Of a DNA stretch of 7,019 nucleotides, positions 1 to 5,281 are shown in pieces. The DNA is from Alphaproteobacteria bacterium MarineAlpha9_Bin7 (lineage in GTDB: Bacteria > Pseudomonadota > Alphaproteobacteria > UBA7887): assembly GCA_002938115.1 (NCBI GenBank), contig PTKD01000108.1:1-7019 (forward strand), read 5' to 3'. The translations under genes were made by a program, and so were the position numbers. How positions within the stretch are numbered: position 1 is the first letter of the stretch; every line of letters begins with the position of its first letter. The notes under the pieces are model-generated. The model saw only the letters and a program-made list of their open reading frames with translations, was not told where the DNA came from and made no database searches.

Positions 1-138
1 CGACGTATCGTGGCGGATTGTTGCCGTGATGGTGGTTATCCTGCATTAATGCTCGAGCCGATCGATTTTGCTCAGATGTACATGCAGCGGAAATCGCAGA
101 CCCGCGAAGGCCAAACTCGTCCGGAGAAAACAAATTAG
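1..138 (+). CDS. secB: Protein-export chaperone SecB, C-terminal part (5' end outside window)
   Basis: Reading frame 1 is open from the first base and encodes 45 residues before a TAG at 136-138. It begins RRIVADCCRDGGYPALMLEP and continues with IDFAQMYMQR. This matches the conserved end of alphaproteobacterial SecB (RR-x-VAD-x-x-RDGG-[FY]-P-x-L-x-[ILM]-x-P-[IV]-DF). SecB is a cytosolic tetrameric chaperone that keeps secretory precursors unfolded and passes them to SecA. The last 17 residues (KSQTREGQTRPEKTN region) are a polar tail after the conserved fold, as is usual. The gene converges on dnaQ, 60 bp away, with a strong inverted repeat between them; the same convergent secB/dnaQ pair is common in Rhodospirillales. 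The identification rests on a short fragment but a characteristic motif. Confidence 0.88.
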   Translation, partial: RRIVADCCRDGGYPALMLEPIDFAQMYMQRKSQTREGQTRPEKTN

Positions 139-169
139 AACGGAATGATTGTGGTTATTTGGCTATGGC

Positions 170-196
170 CTAGCGATCCATGGCACGGATCGCTGG
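170..196. terminator. Inverted repeat between convergent secB and dnaQ, probable shared transcript end
   Basis: AGCGATCC (172-179) and GGATCGCT (187-194) are perfect 8-base inverted repeats around a 7-base loop. Pairs 171/195 (T-G) and 170/196 (C-G) extend the stem to ten. It starts three bases past the dnaQ stop and 31 bases past the secB stop, the right place for a terminator serving both. No good T run follows on either strand, so it is not a classical intrinsic terminator. It may act with Rho or protect the 3' ends of the mRNAs. Confidence 0.55.
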
Positions 197-198
197 TC

Positions 199-873
199 CT
201 ACATATCCCAGAGAGGCTTCTGCAATTTTGACACAAGCATCCTATGTTTCTTTATCTCGTCTTCACTCGCAGAATGCGCGCGGGGAGAGCGATGAGTCCG
301 CGGAGGGGTCACCAAACTAGTGCCGCGCTCCCGGTTGTCCGCGGTTAGTCCTAACACCGGTTGGCGCGCATCGATTAGCTCCACATATACTTGGGCCAAC
401 AAATCAGCATCCAATAATGCTCCATGCTTATCCCGCATGGAGTTATCAATTGAAAACCTCTTGCACAAAGCGTCTAAGCTAGCAGGCGTGCCTGGAAATT
501 TGCGGCGAGCTAAACTAACCGTGTCGATGGCCCGATCCGGCGCGATGATTGGCAAATTGACCAGGGCCAGCTCAGTGTTGATAAAACGAAGGTCAAACTC
601 TGCGTTATGGATGACAAGTTTGTCGCCGCCCAGGAAACCTAGAAATTCAGCCGCCCCATCGCCAAAACTGGGTTGATCTTGAAGATCTTTCCAAGTCAGA
701 CCATGAATTGCGGTGGCTTCAGATGGAACTTCGCGCTCTGGATTGAAATAGCTATGAAATTGTTGGCCACTGGGCAAATGATTGATCAATTCTACACAAC
801 CAATTTCGATAATCCGGTGACCTTCCTCGGGTTTAAGGCCAGTTGTTTCAGTATCAAGAACGACTTCGCGCAA
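199..873 (-). CDS. dnaQ: DNA polymerase III epsilon subunit (3'-5' proofreading exonuclease)
   Basis: The protein has 224 residues. It is the proofreading subunit of the replicative polymerase and removes mispaired 3' nucleotides in complex with alpha (DnaE) and theta-like partners. All exonuclease motifs of the DEDDh family are visible: ExoI DTETTG with D7 and E9, ExoII HNAEFD at 89-94, and ExoIII-epsilon H150 to D155 in HGALLDAD. A polar linker (about 172-205) leads to a C-terminal segment ending KLQKPLWDM, expected to bind alpha. The start is a TTG at 873-871, accepted because a perfect AAGGAGG (887-881) lies seven bases upstream and the product starts directly at the conserved beta strand (REVVLDTETTG). 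The start lies inside the end of coaE (20-base overlap), and this is the last gene of the leftward operon. Length and motifs are normal for the family. Confidence 0.95.
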   Translation of the reverse strand: MREVVLDTETTGLKPEEGHRIIEIGCVELINHLPSGQQFHSYFNPEREVPSEATAIHGLTWKDLQDQPSFGDGAAEFLGFLGGDKLVIHNAEFDLRFINTELALVNLPIIAPDRAIDTVSLARRKFPGTPASLDALCKRFSIDNSMRDKHGALLDADLLAQVYVELIDARQPVLGLTADNRERGTSLVTPPRTHRSPRAHSASEDEIKKHRMLVSKLQKPLWDM

Positions 874-1516
874 GAGACCGCCTCCTTGACCGCGGGAATC
901 GTCGCCTACGAGTGCCGGCTACAATAGTTTGCAAAATTCTACGAATTGCTAACAAGACTGCCCTTTTGCCAGTTCCAGTGGAAATTACGAAGTCGGCGCG
1001 TCGACGTTTAATTCTGTCTGGTATCTGCTGGGCTTTTATAGCATCTAATTTGCCCTCACTCATGTTGGGCCTGGCCATGGCTCTTTGCCGTTGCAAGAAA
1101 CCCGGCGCACTCACCACAACCACGGCATCACAACGGTGCTCCCCACCTGTTTCAAACAACAACGGCACATCTACTACGACTACAGATGCTCGGGAGGCGC
1201 CCGCTCTCTGTAGAAACCGGCTCCGAGCGTTAGCGACCAAAGGATGTAAGATTCCCTCAAGGACTTGCAGACCCGAGCTATTCGCGAAGATATGCTCCCC
1301 CAGAGCTTGGCGGTCGATCACTTCCCCTCGCATTGCACTGGGAAACGCTGCGCCTACCTCTGCCACCGCTGGGCCGCCTTTTCCTATTAGTCGATGGACC
1401 TCCGCATCGGCATCAAAAACAGGTATGCGAAGCCGCCGAAACATCTGCGCCGTTTCACTTTTGCCCATGGCGATGGAACCAGTAAGACCGATAACCAGAG
1501 GCCGACTATGAGCCAC
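854..1516 (-). CDS. coaE: Dephospho-CoA kinase
   Basis: CoaE phosphorylates the 3'-hydroxyl of the ribose of dephospho-CoA with ATP, the last step of coenzyme A synthesis, in the cytosol. From the chosen start the protein has 220 residues: Walker A loop GSIAMGKS at 13-20, the substrate-site motif VFDADAEVH (about 33-41), the conserved DVPLLFETG, and the lid and C-terminal part ending RRRADFVISTGTG. I chose the GTG at 1516-1514 because GGGGAG (1527-1522) lies five bases upstream and the product begins MAHSRPLVIGLTGS, like other CoaE proteins. An ATG at 1534 in the same frame would add six residues but has no ribosome binding site. The start overlaps the end of aroE by 11 bases and the end overlaps dnaQ by 20. 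The last 19 residues (202-220) contain 10 arginines and extend past the usual end of the family. Confidence 0.92.
   Translation of the reverse strand: MAHSRPLVIGLTGSIAMGKSETAQMFRRLRIPVFDADAEVHRLIGKGGPAVAEVGAAFPSAMRGEVIDRQALGEHIFANSSGLQVLEGILHPLVANARSRFLQRAGASRASVVVVDVPLLFETGGEHRCDAVVVVSAPGFLQRQRAMARPNMSEGKLDAIKAQQIPDRIKRRRADFVISTGTGKRAVLLAIRRILQTIVAGTRRRRFPRSRRRSLARSRS
881..887 (-). promoter_or_regulatory. Shine-Dalgarno site of dnaQ
   Basis: On the minus strand 887-881 reads AAGGAGG, the full anti-16S complement, seven bases before the TTG start of dnaQ. It decides the start of dnaQ and lies inside the coaE reading frame, where it is translated as part of the arginine-rich tail. Confidence 0.8.
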
Positions 1517-2354
1517 ATTCACTCCCCAAAACATGAGCTCGGAGCGCTGCTGTGACCGCCGGTTCTCTTCCGAACCAAGCAGTAAAGCCAGGTCGGGCCT
1601 GATGTAACAGCATGCCCAGTCCGTCCACTACAATATTGCCCCGTTCCTGCGCTGATTGCAGCAAACGGGTCATAAGTGGCGTGTACACAATATCCGTGAC
1701 AACCGCGAAACGGGGCAGTTTGGTTAATGGCATGTTCAGCGGCGGCTCTCCCTGCATACCCAGGTTGGTGGTATTGACCAACAAACTGACTCCTTCGGCG
1801 GCTTGGGCACGGTCGTCCCAGTCGACAGAAATTATCGCCCCGCCTACTTCCTGCGCCATCGTCTGAGCACGTAACCGCGTGCGGTTACACACTCGGATTT
1901 CACGGACACCAACGCCCATTAATCCAGCACATACCGCGCGAGCTGCACCACCCGCACCTAACACAAGGACTGGTCGTACAGGACGCCACTGACGTGCACC
2001 AGCTTGCAAATTCTCCATAAACCCAAAGGCATCGGTGTTACTACCTACAAGCTTCCCTTTTTGATCAATGACTATAGTATTCACCGCGCCAATGCGTTTT
2101 GTGGAGCTGTCAACTTTGTCCACCAAGGCTAAAGCTTGCTCTTTGTGAGGGAGAGTTATGTTGACACCTTTGAACCCGAGGGAAGGTAGCGCCCACAAGG
2201 CACGTGACAGATCCTCAGGTTTGACGGCCAACGGCACGTAGGCCCCGTCTATACCGAGCTCCTTTAACCAAAACCCCTGCAACCTTGGTGATAGTGAATG
2301 CGCTATTGGCCAACCAATCACTCCCGCCAAAGTCGCCGCACCAGAAATTGTCAT
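1506..2354 (-). CDS. aroE: Shikimate dehydrogenase (NADP+)
   Basis: AroE reduces 3-dehydroshikimate to shikimate with NADPH in the chorismate pathway leading to aromatic amino acids. The protein has 282 residues, a normal length. Substrate-domain motifs are SLSP at 20-23, VNITLPHK with catalytic K71, N92 in GAVNT and D108 in SNTDAFGF. The Rossmann domain shows GAGGAAR at 133-139 and NRT at 157-159, the basic loop that favours NADP. Near the end DIVYTPLMTRLL and VDGLGMLLHQA are the late family signatures. The usual NATxxGM appears here as NTTNLGM, a mild variant. The ATG start overlaps the maf stop in ATGA (2354-2351), and the end overlaps coaE, so translation is probably coupled in both directions. 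Confidence 0.95.
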   Translation of the reverse strand: MTISGAATLAGVIGWPIAHSLSPRLQGFWLKELGIDGAYVPLAVKPEDLSRALWALPSLGFKGVNITLPHKEQALALVDKVDSSTKRIGAVNTIVIDQKGKLVGSNTDAFGFMENLQAGARQWRPVRPVLVLGAGGAARAVCAGLMGVGVREIRVCNRTRLRAQTMAQEVGGAIISVDWDDRAQAAEGVSLLVNTTNLGMQGEPPLNMPLTKLPRFAVVTDIVYTPLMTRLLQSAQERGNIVVDGLGMLLHQARPGFTAWFGREPAVTAALRAHVLGSECGS

Positions 2355-2974
2355 TCTTCTATCGCCCCATGTTCCCGAAGAAAGTTTAACAGCGATATCA
2401 AGGGCATGCCGAGAATATCATAATACTCACCGTTTATTTTTGAGAAGAGTTGAACGCCCAAGCCTTCCAATCTGTAGCCTCCTATCGAATTGCATGCATG
2501 TTCTCTTTCCGACTCAACGTACCGATCCAAGAACTCATCAGAGAAACACCGCATTACCAACTCCGAAGTGACACTGAAACGCCAAATCACTGCTCCCCCA
2601 CGTGCCACCGAAATAGCAGTCAACAATTCGTGGGCACGACCACGAAGCAAACAAAGTTGTTCCCGTGCCGTAGCGAGATCGCGCGGTTTATCGAACCAGG
2701 TATCACTGCATACAAGCATTTGATCACCACCAATAACCAATGCTTCGGGATATCCCAGCGAGACCTGAGATGCCTTAAGATCTGATAGAGCCTGTGCGGT
2801 ATCCAACGCCGAACGATTTGCAGAGTGCATAGAGTGTTTTACGGAATCTTCATCAATTTGAGCCGCATGAATAGAGAAGCCAACTCCAGCCCCCTTTAAA
2901 ACCGCTGCCCTTGTGGCGCTCGCCGACGCAAGCACAACGGGTAGCTTTTGGCGATAATCGTTGGCGATAATCAT
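2351..2974 (-). CDS. maf: Maf/YceF-family nucleotide pyrophosphatase
   Basis: Maf proteins hydrolyse the alpha-beta phosphate bond of non-canonical or modified nucleoside triphosphates and so keep them out of DNA and RNA. The protein has 207 residues from ATG 2974. Visible are the N-terminal loop VVLASASATRAAVL, the acidic IDEDSVK, the catalytic aspartate in VIGGDQ (D84), DKPRDLATAR, and a late block GGYRLEGLGVQLFSKINGE ending YYDILGMPL. The late block, with RLEGLG and a C-N-S-I-G-G-Y stretch, resembles the YceF-type (m7GTP-preferring) branch in Alphaproteobacteria rather than the dTTP/UTP branch; substrate choice is inferred. A TTG three bases before the ATG could also start it. It begins six bases after the ppsR stop and its stop overlaps the aroE start by four bases. 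The gene is called maf or yceF; I cannot separate these by motif alone. Confidence 0.88.
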   Translation of the reverse strand: MIIANDYRQKLPVVLASASATRAAVLKGAGVGFSIHAAQIDEDSVKHSMHSANRSALDTAQALSDLKASQVSLGYPEALVIGGDQMLVCSDTWFDKPRDLATAREQLCLLRGRAHELLTAISVARGGAVIWRFSVTSELVMRCFSDEFLDRYVESEREHACNSIGGYRLEGLGVQLFSKINGEYYDILGMPLISLLNFLREHGAIEE

Positions 2975-2980
2975 CAAAAC

Positions 2981-3802
2981 TCAAGGACTCTCGGCAAGCG
3001 CTCTATTCCGGTAGAGCGCTAACACGGCAGCAGCTGTCTCCTCTATTGAGCGGCGTGTCACATCAATGATGGGCCAATTTCGTGATGCAAAGAAATGTCG
3101 AGCTTCATTGAGCTCATCCCGAACCGACTCCAAATTCACGTAACTCTCCAGCCCAGGCTCATTCATCTGCCGCAACCTGTTCCTCCTGACCTGTACCAAT
3201 CGCTCGGGACTCGTGATCAAACCGACGACTAATGATTTTTCTGCAGATAACACCTCAGCTGGGAACGGCTGGCTCATAATGAAGGGCACGTTTGCGGCCT
3301 TAAGGCCACGGTTGGCAAGGTAAAAACAGGTTGGCGTCTTAGATGTTCGAGAAACGCCGGTAAGAATCACGTCCGCACTCTCTATATCATGCAACGACTG
3401 TCCATCATCATGACCCAAAACAAATTGCATCGCGTCAATACGCTGAAAATACTCTTCATCAAGTTCATGTTGGCCGCCGGGACGGTGCTGGACTGCCCGA
3501 GTCAGAAAACTACTCAGGGCCCCCATCACAGGATCAAGAACTGGCACACACGGAACAGAGATAGATCGACAGCGCTTTTGCAGCACTTCCTCTAATTCGG
3601 GCTTAACAAGGGTATATAACACGATCCCCCGGTATTCCTGTATCGCCGCTAGTAGCTTCTCTATTTGGTTTCGGCTCCGCACCAACGACCAGTTGTGCTC
3701 CACTACATCTATACCATCGAACTGCGCTAGTGCTGCTCGCGCGATTGTGCTGACAGTCTCACCCGTAGAGTCCGAAATTAGGTGCAGATGAAAAGTTCTC
3801 AT
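2981..3802 (-). CDS. ppsR: Bifunctional kinase/pyrophosphorylase regulating pyruvate phosphate dikinase or PEP synthase (DUF299)
   Basis: Proteins of this family inactivate pyruvate phosphate dikinase, or PEP synthase, by ADP-dependent threonine phosphorylation and reactivate it by Pi-dependent dephosphorylation. The protein has 273 residues from ATG 3802. The N-terminus FHLHLISDSTGET and the nucleotide loop GVSRTSKTP (149-157 in this numbering), followed by FYLANRGLKAANVP, are diagnostic. The end SIEETAAAVLALYR is also typical. In Alphaproteobacteria the partner is usually the dikinase, but neither candidate is in this window, so the target is inferred. A GTG at 3811 would add MPK; the ATG was preferred because MRTFHLHLISDSTGET fits the family, but neither has a good ribosome binding site. 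It is the first gene of the leftward operon and is equivalent to the Rickettsia RP001 and Caulobacter gene that borders the replication origin. Confidence 0.92.
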   Translation of the reverse strand: MRTFHLHLISDSTGETVSTIARAALAQFDGIDVVEHNWSLVRSRNQIEKLLAAIQEYRGIVLYTLVKPELEEVLQKRCRSISVPCVPVLDPVMGALSSFLTRAVQHRPGGQHELDEEYFQRIDAMQFVLGHDDGQSLHDIESADVILTGVSRTSKTPTCFYLANRGLKAANVPFIMSQPFPAEVLSAEKSLVVGLITSPERLVQVRRNRLRQMNEPGLESYVNLESVRDELNEARHFFASRNWPIIDVTRRSIEETAAAVLALYRNRALAESP

Positions 3803-3851
3803 TTTCGGCACTGCTTAGGGAATTCCGTTGCCAACAGCCGTATTTTACTTG

Positions 3852-3881
3852 AATAGACTGGGGATACCGCACAACTCTCAA
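3852..3881 (-). promoter_or_regulatory. Candidate promoter of the ppsR-dnaQ operon
   Basis: On the minus strand TTGAGA (3881-3876, five of six to TTGACA) and TCTATT (3857-3852, four of six to TATAAT) are 18 bases apart, about 50 bases upstream of the ppsR start. This is a weak match found by eye in AT-rich DNA, where such matches are common. It is reported because a promoter must exist here for the leftward operon. Confidence 0.25.
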
Positions 3882-3983
3882 AAGTAGTTCTTATCTGTTC
3901 CACTACGATACACTCAAAATACAGGGATTTACTAACCGAAGGCCATGCCGTCACGAAATATGTTAAAGCTGTGCACTCGCGTT

Positions 3984-3992
3984 TTATCCACA
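3984..3992 (+). promoter_or_regulatory. DnaA box 1 (perfect)
   Basis: TTATCCACA, identical to the consensus high-affinity DnaA box. It lies near the middle of the ppsR-hemE gap. Confidence 0.85.
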
Positions 3993-4050
3993 TTCATTCC
4001 TAGATTTATTGTGATACTAACAACGCTAGAACACCATGAAACAAAGTCCT

Positions 4051-4082
4051 GTAGACTTTATGCACATAATTTTAAGGTCTAC
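4051..4082. repeat. Imperfect inverted repeat overlapping DnaA box 2
   Basis: GTAGACTTTA (4051-4060) can pair with TAAGGTCTAC (4073-4082). Nine pairs are Watson-Crick and one is T-G, with a 12-base loop. DnaA box 2 (4058-4066) spans the end of the left arm and the loop. It may be a protein-binding palindrome or an extruding hairpin in the origin. Confidence 0.6.
4058..4066 (+). promoter_or_regulatory. DnaA box 2 (one mismatch, fits TTWTNCACA)
   Basis: TTATGCACA differs from the perfect box only at position 5 and fits the relaxed consensus TTWTNCACA exactly. It starts 74 bp after box 1 in the same orientation. Its first bases lie in the left arm of the inverted repeat at 4051-4082. Confidence 0.65.
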
Positions 4083-4105
4083 GAATACATACTAGAGAAT
4101 TTTTC

Positions 4106-4121
4106 TGATTTCTAAAAATCA
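4106..4121. repeat. Short inverted repeat in the AT-rich part of the origin
   Basis: TGATTT (4106-4111) and AAATCA (4116-4121) are perfect inverted repeats around CTAA. Six bases in AT-rich DNA may arise by chance, so no function is assigned. Confidence 0.35.
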
Positions 4122-4134
4122 CTCGTAAAAAAAA

Positions 4135-4143
4135 TAATCCACA
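4135..4143 (+). promoter_or_regulatory. DnaA box 3 (one mismatch) beside an A-rich tract
   Basis: TAATCCACA differs from the consensus at position 2. It starts 77 bp after box 2, in the same orientation, directly after a run of eight A at 4127-4134 in the most AT-rich part of the gap. It could anchor DnaA next to the unwinding region. Confidence 0.55.
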
Positions 4144-4152
4144 CTTCTCTTA

Positions 4153-4182
4153 GTGCCAACATCTAACTACAACATATATATA
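4153..4182 (+). promoter_or_regulatory. Candidate promoter of the hemE-hemH-hemJ operon
   Basis: GTGCCA (4153-4158, four of six to TTGACA) and TATATA (4177-4182) are 18 bases apart, which would start transcription near 4190 and give a leader of about 25 bases before the proposed hemE start. The TATATATAAG stretch is the best -10-like sequence here. In Caulobacter a hemE promoter also lies inside the origin. The -35 match is poor. Confidence 0.3.
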
Positions 4183-4203
4183 AGATTCTATTATGTTGTT
4201 GAT

Positions 4204-4207
4204 GGAG
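4204..4207 (+). promoter_or_regulatory. Shine-Dalgarno site of hemE
   Basis: GGAG at 4204-4207 is followed by seven bases (TAAAAAA) and then ATA at 4215, an ideal distance for initiation there. It is the only purine-rich site of this kind ahead of the hemE conserved N-terminus, and it is the main evidence for the proposed start. Confidence 0.55.
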
Positions 4208-4214
4208 TAAAAAA

Positions 4215-5270
4215 ATAGTCTCTCCTCAGCCCAATTCTGACAAAAAGAAAAAGCCACTTCTCCGTTCTTTCAACGGGGAACAACAACTAATTCCACCAAT
4301 CTGGTTAATGCGCCAGGCCGGTCGCTACCTATCAGAGTACAGAATACTGCGTGAAAAAGCCGGGAATTTCCTAAATCTCTGCTACAATCCAAAACTTGCT
4401 GCAAAAGTCACTTTGCAACCTGTTGAGCGATTTGGCTTTGACGCAGCAATATTGTTTTCTGATATTCTTGTGGTTCCCCACGCCCTTGGTCAGGAAGTCA
4501 AATTTGTAGACGGTAACGGGCCACGCTTAAGAGCTGTACGCAACAAGCAAGATTTAAATAAGCTGTTCGACAGGATAAAACTAGATCGACTGTCGCCAGT
4601 TTATGAAACAGTGTCTCTGGTAGCAGGTCACTTAAGTAAGGACGTTGCATTAATTGGTTTTGCTGGGGCTCCCTGGACGGTTGCTGCCTACATGATAGAG
4701 GGTGGAACATCAAAAAACTTTGAATTCGTCAAGGAATGGACACGTAGAGATCCATCTGGGTTTGAGATTTTGATAAATAGACTGATCGAGGCAACAACAG
4801 CGCATCTTTATGCCCAGATTGAAGCGGGTGCCGAAGTCGTACAGTTGTTTGAAAGCTGGGCGGGCATTGTGTCATCGAGCGATTTTCAGAAGTGGTGCGT
4901 AGGGCCGGTTAAAATTATTACAAAGCGGGTTAAAGAACGATTTCCCGACGTCCCTGTTATTGCTTTTCCGCGAGGCGCCGCGATGGGTTACGTGGGTTAT
5001 GCTGAAGCAACAGGGGTGGACGCGTTGTCGGTTGATTATACACTCTCTCCTACGTGGGTAGCAGAGAACCTACAGACGCATGTTCCTATCCAAGGCAATC
5101 TTGATCCGCAGGTTTTGTTGGTTGGGGGTTCCGCAATGAAAGATGCCGTACATGTAATTAAAAGCGCGCTTAACGGCGGGCCTTTCGTCTTTAACTTAGG
5201 CCATGGGGTTTTGCCGCAAACACCAACGGATCACGTGGCTGAACTTGTTCAGTTGGTGCGGGAAGAGTAA
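4215..5270 (+). CDS. hemE: Uroporphyrinogen III decarboxylase, proposed non-canonical ATA start
   Basis: HemE removes the four acetate carboxyl groups of uroporphyrinogen III to give coproporphyrinogen III, in the cytosol, without a cofactor. From 4215 the protein would have 351 residues, normal for the family. The active-site residues are present in this numbering: R33 and R37 in MRQAGRYL, D83 in LFSD, Y159 in APWTVAAYM, S214 in FESWAG and H330 in FNLGHGVLPQTP. The first in-frame ATG (4308) is inside the conserved block and would remove the family segment KPLLRSFNGE-PPIWL, which is encoded just upstream (4251-4307). The frame opens after TGA 4200-4202 and contains no ATG, GTG, TTG or CTG before 4308. 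ATA 4215 sits seven bases after GGAG and gives a plausible N-terminus (M/I-VSPQPNSDKKKKPLLR). The gene is followed by hemH after 11 bases. An ATG-to-ATA sequencing error is an alternative. Confidence 0.93.
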   Translation: MVSPQPNSDKKKKPLLRSFNGEQQLIPPIWLMRQAGRYLSEYRILREKAGNFLNLCYNPKLAAKVTLQPVERFGFDAAILFSDILVVPHALGQEVKFVDGNGPRLRAVRNKQDLNKLFDRIKLDRLSPVYETVSLVAGHLSKDVALIGFAGAPWTVAAYMIEGGTSKNFEFVKEWTRRDPSGFEILINRLIEATTAHLYAQIEAGAEVVQLFESWAGIVSSSDFQKWCVGPVKIITKRVKERFPDVPVIAFPRGAAMGYVGYAEATGVDALSVDYTLSPTWVAENLQTHVPIQGNLDPQVLLVGGSAMKDAVHVIKSALNGGPFVFNLGHGVLPQTPTDHVAELVQLVREE

Positions 5271-5281
5271 AAACTTGCGCC

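Larger units (their letters stand above)
3803..4214. other. oriC: Probable chromosomal replication origin (oriC), gene-free gap between ppsR and hemE
   Basis: This gap of about 410 bp has no credible gene. By hand count, 3841-4200 is about 34% G+C and 4081-4200 about 27%, well below the flanking genes, so the hemE side could be the unwinding element. It contains a perfect DnaA box, two one-mismatch boxes in the same orientation with starts 74 and 77 bp apart, and an imperfect inverted repeat. Its position, between hemE and the ppsR/RP001 homologue, is that of Caulobacter Cori and of the Rickettsia origin. Both operons point away from it. One GANTC, the methylation site of alphaproteobacterial CcrM, occurs at 4184-4188, which could be chance. 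No CtrA-type TTAA-N7-TTAA was seen. Only one box is perfect, so assignment relies on position as well as sequence. Confidence 0.8.

Noticed and set aside
843..1511. Long plus-strand open frame of 222 residues opposite coaE
   Set aside because: It is antisense to a clear coaE with Walker A and other motifs, and its composition is that of a shadow frame.
1518..1534. ATG at 1534 as the coaE start
   Set aside because: No ribosome binding site precedes it, whereas GTG 1516 has GGGGAG five bases upstream and gives the usual CoaE N-terminus.
3896..3904. TGTTCCACT as a fourth DnaA box
   Set aside because: It has two mismatches to the relaxed consensus TTWTNCACA, which is expected by chance in a gap of this size.
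3799..3993. Open frame of 64 residues on the minus strand in the ppsR-hemE gap
   Set aside because: Its ATG is formed by the complement of the perfect DnaA box and its end overlaps the ppsR start. Composition is unlike the neighbours, there is no recognisable motif, and it has no good ribosome binding site.
3963..4086. CtrA binding sites (TTAA-N7-TTAA) as in Caulobacter
   Set aside because: TTAA occurs at 3963 and 4072, but neither has a second TTAA at the required distance, so cell-cycle control by CtrA is not supported.
4308..5270. hemE starting at the first ATG (320 residues)
   Set aside because: This would cut the protein just before the catalytic MRQAGRYL block and discard a conserved N-terminal segment that is encoded in frame directly upstream.
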